A stretch of 35,347 bases of DNA, taken from NCBI GenBank assembly GCA_021203465.1, contig JAJQBC010000141.1:1-35347 (forward strand), in the 5' to 3' direction. The notes below the pieces were generated by a model. That model was not told the origin of the DNA, ran no database searches, and worked only from the letters and a program-made list of their open reading frames with translations. The position numbers and the translations under genes are program-made. The DNA is from Lachnospiraceae bacterium (lineage in GTDB: Bacteria; Bacillota; Clostridia; Lachnospirales; Lachnospiraceae). Every line of letters starts with the position of its first letter. Within the stretch, counting starts at the first letter, position 1. Below are positions 18,474 through 26,776 of this stretch, one piece after another.

Positions 18474-19490
18474 ATGTCGAAGAAAGAAATGTTCAAAAAT
18501 GAGATCCTGTTGAAAATGAAGTACCATCTCGATAAGGACTCTATGGGGATGCTGGATGCAGCGTTGTCCGAGGCTCTCTATCGGGTCGATCTGGTGGAGC
18601 AGGAGACGCTTCCGGCCACGATTGAAAACACGAATGAATATATCCTTGAGCTTTACATGCTGAAACGAGGGACGACACTGGCAGAGTCTACGATCAAAGC
18701 CTATGTGGATAACTGCCGGGAGTTTCTGCGGTACATGGGAGGAAAGCAGCTGACCATGATTACGCAGGAAGACGTCGAGCACTATCTTCGTCAGAAGATC
18801 CGGGAAGGGAACCGGGGCACAACTATGAACAATCATCGACGGAATCTGAACGCCATCTTCCGCTTCATGAAGCAGTACAAGTTTATCACAGAGAATCCGA
18901 TGGAGAACATTGAGCCATACAAAGAAATTCATCAGCCAGTGGAATGCCTCGCGCCGGAAGACGTGGAGGTGATGAAGGAGGCTTGTAAGAATAAGCGGGA
19001 TCGCGCCCTGCTGGAATGGCTGCGTTCCACAGCAACGCGAAAGGGCGAGATCCCGGATGTGAAGATCAACCAGATCAACTGGCAGACCGGGTAGGTCGTG
19101 ATCTTCGCCAGTAAGACGCGGGAATATCGGACAGTGTGTCTGGACTCTGTGGCAATCAAGTATATTCGGGATTACATCGAGGAGCGCGGTCTGGATACAT
19201 CGAGCAGTGAGCCATTGTTTGTTCGCCTGCGGGGCGGCGGGACGCTGCAGAAGACGGGCATCTATGCGGAGGTGAAGCGGATCGCCGCGGCGGCAGGAAT
19301 TGACAAGCACGTTTATCCGCATCTCTTCCGAAAAACGGCGGCCACGAATATCGTGCGGCGTGGCGGATCGGATCTTGATGCCGGAATGTATCTGGGGCAC
19401 AGGCCGCGAGGCGTGACAGCATCCTACTACATCGCCCGGACAGAGGAGCAGACGGTGAAGGTTTTCAAGGATTACGTGGCGTCAATATGA
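18474..19490 (+). pseudogene. Tyrosine recombinase/integrase interrupted by an in-frame amber
   Basis: A phage-type tyrosine recombinase. The N-terminal core-binding domain (about residues 55-150, with ESTIKAYVDNCREFLRYMGG) and the catalytic domain are complete: R189 (STATRKGE), a conserved Lys (FASKTREYR), H283 and R286 (PHLFRKTAA), H309 (LGH) and nucleophile Y318 (TASYYIA). TAG at 19092-19094 falls between INWQTG and VVIFASK, before every catalytic residue except the first Arg. Frame and spacing are otherwise undamaged. Without readthrough the product lacks its nucleophile. AAGGAGG precedes the ATG at 18474. Its mid-genome position suggests it does not integrate the phage, but resolves multimers or is a relic. 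Confidence 0.82.
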
Positions 19491-19592
19491 GAATGTCAAG
19501 CGAAAAATAAAAAAAATTTGCGAAAAAATGAAAAAAGGTCGTTTTTGTCGGAAAAGTCGTTTTATAATAAAACTAGGTCACCAGCTAAAGAG

Positions 19593-19623
19593 AACATCCT
19601 GTGAAAGCGGGGTGTTTTTCTTA
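19593..19623 (+). terminator. Rho-independent terminator after the recombinase
   Basis: AACATCCTG (19593-19601) pairs with CGGGGTGTT (19608-19616, including two G-U pairs), loop TGAAAG, followed by TTTTCTT. It ends transcription of the recombinase block before the promoter at 19653. Confidence 0.72.
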
Positions 19624-19652
19624 AAAAAATTGAAAAAACCTCCAAAAAAGTG

Positions 19653-19681
19653 TTGACAAATACGTACACGTATGCTATTAT
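19653..19681 (+). promoter_or_regulatory. Promoter with ATACGT-N2-ACGTAT palindrome
   Basis: TTGACA (19653-19658), a 17-nt spacer, TATTAT (19676-19681). The spacer holds the palindrome ATACGT-AC-ACGTAT (19660-19673). The core ATACGT/ACGTAT is also found in the hicA operators, but with half-sites in a different arrangement. It drives the 34-aa peptide gene at 19730 and, by position, the late region. Confidence 0.75.
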
Positions 19682-19729
19682 ATACTTGTAGCAAGGAAAC
19701 AGACACAGATAGAAGGAGGTGAATAACAG

Positions 19730-19834
19730 ATGAGCAAAAAACATAAGAACCTGTTAAAGCTTATCATACAACTGTTAATAGCGGTCGGAACGTTCTTAAC
19801 AGGGCTGGCAAGTCTTATACAGGCTCTTAAGTAA
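19730..19834 (+). CDS. Small hydrophobic peptide (34 aa)
   Basis: A basic start (MSKKHKN) followed by one membrane helix (LLKLIIQLLIAVGTFLTGLA) and SLIQALK. GAAGGAGGTG precedes the ATG at 19730. The plan resembles small toxin-like or regulatory membrane peptides of Firmicutes, but no antisense RNA is evident here. It is the first gene after a strong regulated promoter. Confidence 0.65.
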   Translation: MSKKHKNLLKLIIQLLIAVGTFLTGLASLIQALK

Positions 19835-19862
19835 AGGGAAGGGGCGAAAGCCCCTGACCTTT
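19833..19862 (+). terminator. Possible weak terminator
   Basis: GGGGC-GAAA-GCCCC (19841-19854) with an outer AAAGG/CCTTT pairing (19833-19837/19858-19862). The T-run is short, so it may be partial. It follows the 34-aa peptide. Confidence 0.45.
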
Positions 19863-19890
19863 GTAAATAGTATAGCTCATCTGGAAAGAT

Positions 19891-20040
19891 ATGAAAAGTG
19901 TAAAATTTAGAAACTTGTTTTTGATCGCGGCATGGGTGATTTTCATCGGCAGTCAGGGAAATTTATATTCAGCCATATTGTTGATGTGCGCAGGCGCATA
20001 TGCGTTTGTGGATATCATAGGCAGGATTCAGGAGGGCTGA
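19891..20040 (+). CDS. Small membrane protein (49 aa)
   Basis: Two hydrophobic stretches (KFRNLFLIAAWVIFIGSQ and LYSAILLMCAGAYAFVDIIG) with a short polar turn between. The start at 19891 has a modest ribosome site (GGAAAG). Its stop is 3 nt before the next gene. No function is known; a membrane-topology role (exclusion or holin-like) cannot be excluded. Confidence 0.55.
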   Translation: MKSVKFRNLFLIAAWVIFIGSQGNLYSAILLMCAGAYAFVDIIGRIQEG

Positions 20041-20043
20041 CGC

Positions 20044-20232
20044 ATGGAAGAAAAGAAACCAAGGCCGCAGGACAAGTGGGACGCGAAGGCCGGGCTGATA
20101 TCCAAGACTTACAAGCTGGACAAGAAGACGGCGGAGGAGTATCAGAAAGCCTGCGAGAAGGCAGGCGTATCGATGGGGCTGCAGCTGGCGAAGCTCATGC
20201 GGGCATTCATCGAGGAGACAAACAAAGAGTGA
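20044..20232 (+). CDS. Small RHH-like protein
   Basis: A 62-aa protein: KWDAKAGLISKTYKLDKKTA then EEYQKACEKAGVSMGLQLAK and LMRAFIEETNKE. The first strand and two helices suggest a ribbon-helix-helix DNA-binding protein (KTYKLDKKTAEEYQKACE as strand and helix). AGGAGGG precedes the ATG at 20044. It lies just before the packaging genes and could act on the late promoter or on the cos region. Confidence 0.62.
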   Translation: MEEKKPRPQDKWDAKAGLISKTYKLDKKTAEEYQKACEKAGVSMGLQLAKLMRAFIEETNKE

Positions 20233-20291
20233 AGAGGGAAGCATTCGGGAAGACCGGGTGCTTTTCTTTGCCCTGTTATGGAGGAATAGAT

Positions 20292-20693
20292 ATGGGTAGC
20301 GATACCCCCATTACCAGACCTGTATACCTTACCCCCCAGGCATTGAGCCAATGGATACCGGCGCTCAGGCGAGAAAGAAAAATGTACAAATTTTACCAGA
20401 CGCCAGAGTGGAAAGCTTTGCGGGTACGGGTATTGCAGGCGAACCATGGAGAGTGTGAGGACTGCCGATGCAAGTCTCCGAGCGTGATCACGCCAGCGGT
20501 CACAGTTCATCACGACAAGGAAGTGGATCGCTTTCCAGAGCTGGCGCTCTCAACCTTCTGGATCGATGCGAAGGGACGCAAGCACCAGCAGCTCTTCGCG
20601 CTGTGCAACAACTGTCACAACAAACGACACGATCGTTATTTTGATGGACACAAACGGGAAGACGAAGAACCGCTGACGCCTGAGAGATGGTGA
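20292..20693 (+). CDS. HNH endonuclease (packaging-associated)
   Basis: A 133-aa HNH nuclease. FYQTPEWKALRVRVLQANHG opens the domain; CEDCRCKSP and LCNNCHNKRH form the zinc site, and VHHDKEV contains the conserved HH. Nucleases of this kind next to small and large terminase genes help cleave DNA at cos sites in HK97-like phages. The ATG at 20292 has GGAGG 7 nt upstream. It is adjacent to a GC-rich inverted repeat and small terminase. Confidence 0.85.
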   Translation: MGSDTPITRPVYLTPQALSQWIPALRRERKMYKFYQTPEWKALRVRVLQANHGECEDCRCKSPSVITPAVTVHHDKEVDRFPELALSTFWIDAKGRKHQQLFALCNNCHNKRHDRYFDGHKREDEEPLTPERW

Positions 20694-20700
20694 AAGGCTC

Positions 20701-20735
20701 CCCCCCGACCCCCTATACCCCTGAAAATCGGGGGG
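20701..20735. other. GC-rich inverted repeat, candidate cos region
   Basis: CCCCCCGA (20701-20708) and TCGGGGGG (20728-20735) flank CCCCTATACCCCTG-like bases in the gap between the HNH and small terminase genes. HNH-terminase phages usually carry cos at this position. Inference from location and base composition only. Confidence 0.4.
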
Positions 20736-20825
20736 AACGTGCAACGGGAAGGGGGACTGGCATTCCGAAATGGATCAAAAAATCTGAAAAAACGCAAAAT
20801 TGTGTGACAAGTCGAGGTGAGGAAG

Positions 20826-21119
20826 TTGGCGATTACGCGGCGAAACGCGATCAAAAGGGATCTGGAAAAGAAGCTGGAAGAAAAGAGCCTGACGTCGCCG
20901 ATTTACCGGAGTCAGCTCGATCAATACATGAAATGGTATGACCAGCTGGAGAACCTTAACAGGCAGACCGAAACGCTCCGCGGTGGAAGCATGCGGACCT
21001 ATATTGATTGCCTGAAGGAAGCCCGGCAGCTCCAGAAAAGCATGCAGGGGATACTGGACTGGCTGGGTGTTGTGCCGGACGCTGAGCCGGATGAGGAGCA
21101 GGAAAGCTATGACTTATAG
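20826..21119 (+). CDS. Small terminase subunit (P27 type)
   Basis: Binds the packaging site and hands DNA to the large terminase. The 97-aa protein has the helical SPIYRSQLDQYMKWYDQLEN and LRGGSMRTYIDCLKEARQLQ segments typical of P27-type small terminases. The start could be TTG 20826 (preferred, because GAGGTGAGGAAG lies in front) or GTG 20817. It overlaps the large terminase by 11 nt. Confidence 0.75.
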   Translation: MAITRRNAIKRDLEKKLEEKSLTSPIYRSQLDQYMKWYDQLENLNRQTETLRGGSMRTYIDCLKEARQLQKSMQGILDWLGVVPDAEPDEEQESYDL

Positions 21120-22764
21120 CCCATATCTGGATCCCTACCTCGAGGATATCCGTTCTGGCCGGATCGTGCACTGTAAGGATCAGGATCAGCTGCTGGATCA
21201 TGTACTGATCCCGGTACTGGAACGTCCGGATGTCTATGTGGACGATGAAAAGATAGAAGAGGGCCTGAAGCTGCAGAAATATTTTGATTATGATCTCCTG
21301 GAATGGGAGGTCTTTCTTTTTGCAGTCATTGTGGGAGTCCGGTACCGAAAGAACCGGCACATTTATTTTACGGACATCCGGATTATTCTAGGACGCGGGA
21401 GCGGCAAGAATGGGTTTATCTCGTTTCTGGCGTTTTATTTTTTATCACCGGCGCACGGTGTCCAGTCCTATGACATCGATCTGCTGGCGAACAGCGAGGA
21501 CCAGGTGAAGACCTCGTTCATGGACGTCCATGAGGTGGTGACGAAGCCCTCCGACCCGGCGAATGAGAAGGTGCTGAAGCATAATTTTTATGCCACGCTG
21601 ACGGCGATCACCGGGCTCAGGACCCGCTCCACGCTGCGCTTCAATACGTCCAGCAAGCGTGGCAAGGACAGTAAAAGGACAGGCTGCATCATTTTGGACG
21701 AAATCCATGAGTATCTGGATTTCACCAATATCAATACATTGAAATCCGGACTCGGCAAACGCCGGGACGGGCGCTGCATCACGATTTCGACATTCGGGCA
21801 TGTGCGCGGCGCGGTCTTTGACCGCCAGATGGAGCAGAACGAGGATATTCTTTCCAGATACAATCCGGAGAACCGGGTGTTCCCCTTTATCTGCAGGATC
21901 GAGAAGGAAGAAGAGTGGGATAATCCGGACTGCTGGATCAAGGCGATCCCGTCCATCAATGATTTTGACACGCTGCGGGAGCAGGTGAAAAAAGAAGTGA
22001 TGGAGATGCCCTACACGCCGGAATACCGGTCAGAGTTCATGGCGAAGCGGGTAAACTTCCCGATCGGAAACGCGGAAACTGAGGTCGCGAGCTGGAATGA
22101 CATCAAGGCCACGAACCGGCTGCTGCCGGATCTGATCGGATGGCCGTGTGTTGGCGGTGTGGATTATTCCAAAACCAATGACTTTGTGGCCGCCGTGCTG
22201 ATCTTTCAGGTGGGGGAAGAAATCTGCGTGATCCAGCATACATGGGTGTGCCGTGCAAGCCGTGACCTGCCGGGGATTAAAGCTCCGCTGGATGAATGGG
22301 AACGTAAAGGAGATCTGAGCTATGTGGATGAGGTGGAGATCCCGCCGGAGATGATTGCGGAGTGGTTTGTGTGTATGGGTGCGAAGTATAACATCGTCGG
22401 GCTTGCACTTGATAATTATCGCTGGGCGCTGCTCCGCTCTAAATTCCAGGAAGCCGGAATAGGTAATGATTTCGGGATTCCGGTGAAGCTGACAAGGCCG
22501 AGCGACCTGATGAAGGTGCATCCGGTGATCAATTCCGCGTTCCTGCGTCATCGCTTTGTGTGGGGCGACCTTCCGATCATGCGTTGGTACACGAACAACG
22601 TCAAGGTGCTGCAGGATGGCCTGAATAATACCTACGGGAAGATCGAGCCGCATGCGAGAAAGACGGATGGCTTCATGGCTCTGGCACACGGGATGACGCA
22701 GTTGGATTTGCTGGATGAGGGCGGCGCGGCTGCTCCGATTATGGAGCCGATTGTATTCAGTTGA
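21109..22764 (+). CDS. Large terminase subunit
   Basis: Motor and nuclease that cuts and packages phage DNA. The 551-aa protein has Walker A GRGSGKN (residues 95-101), Walker B CIILDEIHEY (D197, E198) and the RNase H-like nuclease domain with VGGVDYSKTND (about D352), GLALDNYRW (about D435) and ARKTDGFMALAHGM (about D519). Length and order are those of the terminase_1/P27-associated family. It starts at ATG 21109, overlapping the small subunit gene by 11 nt. No interruption. Confidence 0.94.
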   Translation: MTYSPYLDPYLEDIRSGRIVHCKDQDQLLDHVLIPVLERPDVYVDDEKIEEGLKLQKYFDYDLLEWEVFLFAVIVGVRYRKNRHIYFTDIRIILGRGSGKNGFISFLAFYFLSPAHGVQSYDIDLLANSEDQVKTSFMDVHEVVTKPSDPANEKVLKHNFYATLTAITGLRTRSTLRFNTSSKRGKDSKRTGCIILDEIHEYLDFTNINTLKSGLGKRRDGRCITISTFGHVRGAVFDRQMEQNEDILSRYNPENRVFPFICRIEKEEEWDNPDCWIKAIPSINDFDTLREQVKKEVMEMPYTPEYRSEFMAKRVNFPIGNAETEVASWNDIKATNRLLPDLIGWPCVGGVDYSKTNDFVAAVLIFQVGEEICVIQHTWVCRASRDLPGIKAPLDEWERKGDLSYVDEVEIPPEMIAEWFVCMGAKYNIVGLALDNYRWALLRSKFQEAGIGNDFGIPVKLTRPSDLMKVHPVINSAFLRHRFVWGDLPIMRWYTNNVKVLQDGLNNTYGKIEPHARKTDGFMALAHGMTQLDLLDEGGAAAPIMEPIVFS

Positions 22765-22777
22765 GAAGGTGACAGAA

Positions 22778-23938
22778 ATGGCATTTTTTAAATTTAAAAT
22801 CAAAGACTGGCTGGAGAACCTGATCAGCACCGCGGATATTTCCGAGAAGACTCTGGAGGAGAAATTCCGGCAGGCCTATGTGAAGGAGCTGGCCCTGTAT
22901 ACGGCGGTTGGCCTGATCGCCGATATTCTGAGCGGGTGTGAGCGGAAAATCTTCAAAAACGGCGAGCCAGTACAGGACGGTACCTGGTATGTGTGGAATG
23001 TATCCGCAAACCCGAACCAGACAGCGGCGCAGCTGATTGCGCAGTGGGTGATCGACCTGTATTACAAAAGTGATGGTGCGCTGATCGTCCCGCTGGGCAA
23101 CAACCTTTATAACGCCAGCAGCTTCTCTATTGACGAGTATCCGGTTGTGGGGAACGTCTACAGGGGAATCTGTATTGACTCCTATCAGATCAACCGGACA
23201 TTCCGGGCGATGGATGTCTTTTACCTGAAACAGTACAACCCGCAGATCCGGGGGCTGCTCAACGGTATCTTCGACACCTACGCGGAGCTGTTGGAGTACA
23301 GCAAAAGTGCCTATGGCAAGAGCAGCGGCGAGAAGTACGTGCTGCAGCTTGGAGCTTTCCAGTCTGGGACGCAGGAAGAACGGGACGCTTACCTTGAGAG
23401 AATCCGGAAAAATCTTGTATCATTCGCGTCGGCTTCTTCAGCGGCTTACCCGGCGACGAAGGACCAGACGCTGACAAAGCTGTCATCTGGCGGGAGCAGC
23501 AGTGCTTCCACCGATTACACAAACCTACGCAAGGACGTCTACGATGTCGTGGCTTCCGCACTGCATCTTCCGGTTGGCCTGCTTGACGGGAATATCACTT
23601 CCGTTGATCAGGTGCTGAATCAGGCGCTGACGATGGCGATTGACCCGCTGGCGAGGAAGATGGACGGGGAGTTGACGCGGAAGACTTTCGAGAGGGATCA
23701 GATTCTGTATGATGGCTGCCGGGTGAAAATTGACACTTCAGCGATCAAGCATATTGACATGCTGGACATGGCGGAGAAGGTAGACAAGCTGATCTCCTGC
23801 GGAGTGGCCAGCATTGATGAGGTACGAGAACGGTGTAACATGCCTGCGCTTCACGAAGACTGGAGCGAGCGGCATTTTATTACAAAAAATTATGAGGGGA
23901 TTGACGGAAGTCAGAACCTGCTGGAAGGAGGTGAGTAA
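22778..23938 (+). CDS. Portal protein
   Basis: Forms the dodecameric ring through which DNA enters. The 386-aa HK97-type portal has VKELALYTAVGLIADILSGC at the start, YKSDGALIVPLGNNLYN, VIDSYQINRTF-type sequence, LRKDVYDVVASALHLPVGLL and SVDQVLNQALTMAIDPLARK, all expected in the core. AAGGTGACAGAA precedes the ATG at 22778. It is between terminase and protease, the standard position. Confidence 0.92.
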   Translation: MAFFKFKIKDWLENLISTADISEKTLEEKFRQAYVKELALYTAVGLIADILSGCERKIFKNGEPVQDGTWYVWNVSANPNQTAAQLIAQWVIDLYYKSDGALIVPLGNNLYNASSFSIDEYPVVGNVYRGICIDSYQINRTFRAMDVFYLKQYNPQIRGLLNGIFDTYAELLEYSKSAYGKSSGEKYVLQLGAFQSGTQEERDAYLERIRKNLVSFASASSAAYPATKDQTLTKLSSGGSSSASTDYTNLRKDVYDVVASALHLPVGLLDGNITSVDQVLNQALTMAIDPLARKMDGELTRKTFERDQILYDGCRVKIDTSAIKHIDMLDMAEKVDKLISCGVASIDEVRERCNMPALHEDWSERHFITKNYEGIDGSQNLLEGGE

Positions 23939-23941
23939 GAG

Positions 23942-24778
23942 GTGAAGAACAAAAAGTACTATGCACTGGAGACCAATGGAAGCACTGCCCAGATTGTGAT
24001 TTTTGGGGATATTACAAGCTGGCCGTGGTTGGAGAGCGACGTGTCCAGCTATAATTTTCAGAAAGAGGTCAGCGCTCTGGATGTGGACGAGATCGAGGTG
24101 CACATCAACTCCTACGGCGGCGAGGTGGCCGAGGCTCTGGCAATCACGAACACGCTGATGCGGCACAAGGCAAAGATAACCACCTACGTGGACGGGTTCG
24201 CGTGCTCCGCGGCGACCATCGTCTTCATGGCAGGCGAGCGGCGCGTGATAAGCCCGCTCGCGAATTTCCTTGTACATCCGGCATGGATGTATACACAGGG
24301 CAATGCAGATGATCTTCGTAAAACGGCCGATGATCTGGACAGGATTACGGAGCAGTCCATCAAGGCATATATGGCCAGAATTTCGAAGAGTCGTGAAGAG
24401 CTGGAAGCCCTGATGAAGGAAGATCGGTTCATGACGCCGGAGGAAGTCCTGGAATGGGGCTTCGCAACGGAAATTGATGCGCTGCTGGAGGAGGAAAACC
24501 CGTCGCAGTCCGTCAGGGAAAAGGTGGCTGCAAAGCTTCAGGCTGGTGATGTGGTCAGGATCAATCTGGATGCCAGCAAGGTTGCCGGGGTGATTCTGTC
24601 AGAGATGGAGCGTCTGCAGGCAAAGCAGGCTGACCCAGAGGAACCTGACGATGATCCGAAAGACCCTGATAACCCCGATGATCCGGATGAAGATCCCGAA
24701 AAGGATCCTGATGATGATCCGGACGAGGAAACCACGAAAGAGACGGCTCTGTACCGTTTTTTAGAAGCATTCAATTAA
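23942..24778 (+). CDS. ClpP-like prohead protease
   Basis: Serine protease of family S14 that cleaves scaffold and capsid during head maturation. S89 in FACSAATIVFMAG and H112 in FLVHPAWM are the expected active-site residues; the acidic third residue is probably D161 (EDRFMTP). HINSYGGEVAEALAI is the oligomerisation/substrate region. The tail (residues 230-270) is a striking Asp/Pro/Glu repeat (DDPDEDPEKDPDDDPDEE), likely a flexible or DNA-mimic scaffold-like region. It starts with GTG at 23942 after GGAGGTGAG. Confidence 0.92.
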   Translation: MKNKKYYALETNGSTAQIVIFGDITSWPWLESDVSSYNFQKEVSALDVDEIEVHINSYGGEVAEALAITNTLMRHKAKITTYVDGFACSAATIVFMAGERRVISPLANFLVHPAWMYTQGNADDLRKTADDLDRITEQSIKAYMARISKSREELEALMKEDRFMTPEEVLEWGFATEIDALLEEENPSQSVREKVAAKLQAGDVVRINLDASKVAGVILSEMERLQAKQADPEEPDDDPKDPDNPDDPDEDPEKDPDDDPDEETTKETALYRFLEAFN

Positions 24779-24802
24779 GCACAGAAAGTGAGGGAAACAA
24801 AA

Positions 24803-26002
24803 ATGGAGTTTAAGACCATCAAAGACGCGGCTCTCGATCTCCGGAAAGCGATGGAGTCGAACGACGCCGCAAAGATTGAGGCTGCATGGGAGGGCCTTGG
24901 GAAGGCTTCCGCAGCCGACGCGCTGGCAAAGGTACAGCAGGACATGGCGCTGTATCAGGAGACGAAGGATGAGAAAATCCTTGCCGCGCGGGGAGTGCGC
25001 AAACTGACCTCGAAAGAGGAAGCCTGGTACAACAAGCTCATCGAAGTGATGAAGAGCGGGAACCCGAAGCAGGCCTTTATCGAGATCATCGGCACAGATG
25101 ATGAAGACGACATCATGCCGTCCAGCATCATCGAGGATGTATTCCGCAACCTGACGCAGGAGCACCCGCTGCTCTCGAGGATCAGCGTGCAGAGCGTGGG
25201 CTACCTGACCAAGTGGATCCTGAATGCGCACACGGCGCAGACAGCGGCGTGGGGAGCGATCACAGTGGCGATCGAGCAGGAGATCACTTCTGATCTGAAG
25301 GTAGTCGACATCAAGCAGAACAAGCTGTCCTGCTTTGCGATCCTGGAGCTTGGCATGGCAGATCTGGGCCCGGCCTTCCTCGACAGCTACATCCGCACGG
25401 TACTGACGGAAGCGATGGCGCTCGCCCTTGAGGTTGCAATCGTGAGCGGCACGGGTCTGAGCATGCCGATCGGCATGGACCGCGACCTGAGCGATGGCTC
25501 GACTGCAACTGGCTACTCGCAGAAGGCAACGACCGCGGTGGCGGATTTCACCCCTGCAAGTTATGGCGAGTTGCTTGCGAAATTCGCAAAGGATGAGGAT
25601 GGCAAGCAGAGGAAGTTCGGACAGGTCGCGTTGATCTGCAATCAGGAGGATTACCTGACGAAGATCATGCCGGCAACCACGGTGCTGAACAGCGCGGGCG
25701 CCTATGTGAACAACCTCTTCCCGTTCCCGACGGAGGTGATCGTCTCCAATGCGGTCACGACCGGGCAGGCGATTCTTGGTCTGATCGACGAGTACGTCCT
25801 GTTCATTGGCAAGGCGGCGCGGAATAATGTGATCCAGTATTCGGATGACTACCGCTTCATTGAGGATCAGCGTGTGTTCAAGGTCGTCCAGTACGCGGAT
25901 GGCCGTGCGTATGATAACACCAGCTTCCTGCTGCTCGATATTTCCACGATTGATCCGGCATACATCACGGTGAAATCGGCGGACGCTGTTGAGACTGCGT
26001 AA
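24803..26002 (+). CDS. Major capsid protein (HK97 fold)
   Basis: Shell protein, 399 aa. The N-terminal 100 residues are helical and scaffold-like (LRKAMESNDAAKIEAAWEGL); then comes IMPSSIIEDVFRNLTQEHPL, the usual start of the mature HK97-fold domain, with LSCFAILELGMADLGPAFLD and RDLSDGSTATG later. The last part has RFIEDQRVFKVVQYADGRAY. It follows the protease gene after 24 nt. The delta-domain would be removed by the upstream protease. Confidence 0.92.
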   Translation: MEFKTIKDAALDLRKAMESNDAAKIEAAWEGLGKASAADALAKVQQDMALYQETKDEKILAARGVRKLTSKEEAWYNKLIEVMKSGNPKQAFIEIIGTDDEDDIMPSSIIEDVFRNLTQEHPLLSRISVQSVGYLTKWILNAHTAQTAAWGAITVAIEQEITSDLKVVDIKQNKLSCFAILELGMADLGPAFLDSYIRTVLTEAMALALEVAIVSGTGLSMPIGMDRDLSDGSTATGYSQKATTAVADFTPASYGELLAKFAKDEDGKQRKFGQVALICNQEDYLTKIMPATTVLNSAGAYVNNLFPFPTEVIVSNAVTTGQAILGLIDEYVLFIGKAARNNVIQYSDDYRFIEDQRVFKVVQYADGRAYDNTSFLLLDISTIDPAYITVKSADAVETA

Positions 26003-26433
26003 TGACCGGGCAGGATACGCTGCTGACGCTGGCCAAAGGAAAGCTTAACATCACCTGGGACGACACCGGGACGAACGCCAGACTGGAGGCGATTCTGAAC
26101 GATGCCATCCCGGTGGTGTGCAACATGGTCGGGCTTGTGTACTCCTACACTGTGCAGGAAGCTCTGGACGAGGAGGGGGAGGTGTTCGACTTTTCCGCCC
26201 CGTCGATGGAGCGAAACGTACTGCTGAATTACATTTCCTATGAGTGGAACCACCGGACAGACATCTTCCGTTCGGCGTACTGGCAGGAGATCGCGGCCTG
26301 CCGTCAGAGGCATGAGTTGCTGGCGGCGGAGGCTGCAAATAGCACGGAGGAGGCCGAGGACAGCACAGAGGAAACTGAGGACAACGACGAGGACAGCACG
26401 GAGGATGCGGATGGCACAGACGACAGTGAATAA
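26002..26433 (+). CDS. Head-tail connector (gp6-like)
   Basis: A 143-aa protein, probably the ring below the portal. TLLTLAKGKLNITWDDTGTN and ERNVLLNYISYEWNHRTDIF are typical of gp6/DNA-packaging adaptor proteins. The end (residues 110-143) is an unusual Glu/Asp/Thr-rich tail (AEDSTEETEDNDEDSTED). TAATG overlap with the capsid gene at 26000-26004 shows coupled translation. Confidence 0.8.
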   Translation: MTGQDTLLTLAKGKLNITWDDTGTNARLEAILNDAIPVVCNMVGLVYSYTVQEALDEEGEVFDFSAPSMERNVLLNYISYEWNHRTDIFRSAYWQEIAACRQRHELLAAEAANSTEEAEDSTEETEDNDEDSTEDADGTDDSE

Positions 26434-26776
26434 GGCGTATAACGACGGCGTGGTTACTGTCTGCCGGGAAACCGCGGCGTCGTCGTCCTTCGCGGCAAGG
26501 CAGGGCGCGGAGTCGGAGGCGGATCTGGAGACTGTCTGCAAGCTCGACTTCGCGGAAAATTCCTGCCGGGAGCAGGACAGTGAGTATGCGAACCAGATGG
26601 GCTACCGTCTCGACCGGAAGATATCGGCGCGGAAGCCGGGAAACATCAGGATCGATACGGAGTGTTCCGCGCTGATCGGGCGGACGCTGTATGCCGTCAA
26701 TAACGTGGAGTACACGCGCACAGAGGTTTATCTGCATTTGACGGAGGTGAGGACATTCGATGCTGAATCAGATTAA
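26411..26776 (+). CDS. Head-tail joining protein
   Basis: A 121-aa protein that fits the head-closure/stopper position. AQTTVNKAYNDGVVTVCRET, LDRKISARKPGNIRIDTECS and LIGRTLYAVNNVEYTRTEVY show a beta-rich head-closure type. The start at 26411 is selected since GGAGG lies 7 nt ahead; it overlaps the previous gene by 23 nt. Identity of the exact class is uncertain because members vary strongly in sequence. Confidence 0.72.
   Translation: MAQTTVNKAYNDGVVTVCRETAASSSFAARQGAESEADLETVCKLDFAENSCREQDSEYANQMGYRLDRKISARKPGNIRIDTECSALIGRTLYAVNNVEYTRTEVYLHLTEVRTFDAESD

Noticed and set aside
13692-19094. Whole-phage amber recoding
   Set aside because: TAG ends several genes at natural positions followed by ribosome sites and starts (12692, 14672, 21117, 34795), and the long structural genes contain no in-frame TAG. 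Only two local interruptions exist.
22030-22830. Long minus-strand frame opposite the large terminase, and a similar one at 27482-28348
   Set aside because: They lie fully opposite well-supported genes, lack ribosome sites and look like the complement of biased codon use (GC-rich third positions).
24660-24760. Asp/Pro-rich repeats in the prohead protease as a separate gene
   Set aside because: They are in frame with the protease, uninterrupted, and acidic tails are common in scaffold-bearing protease genes.
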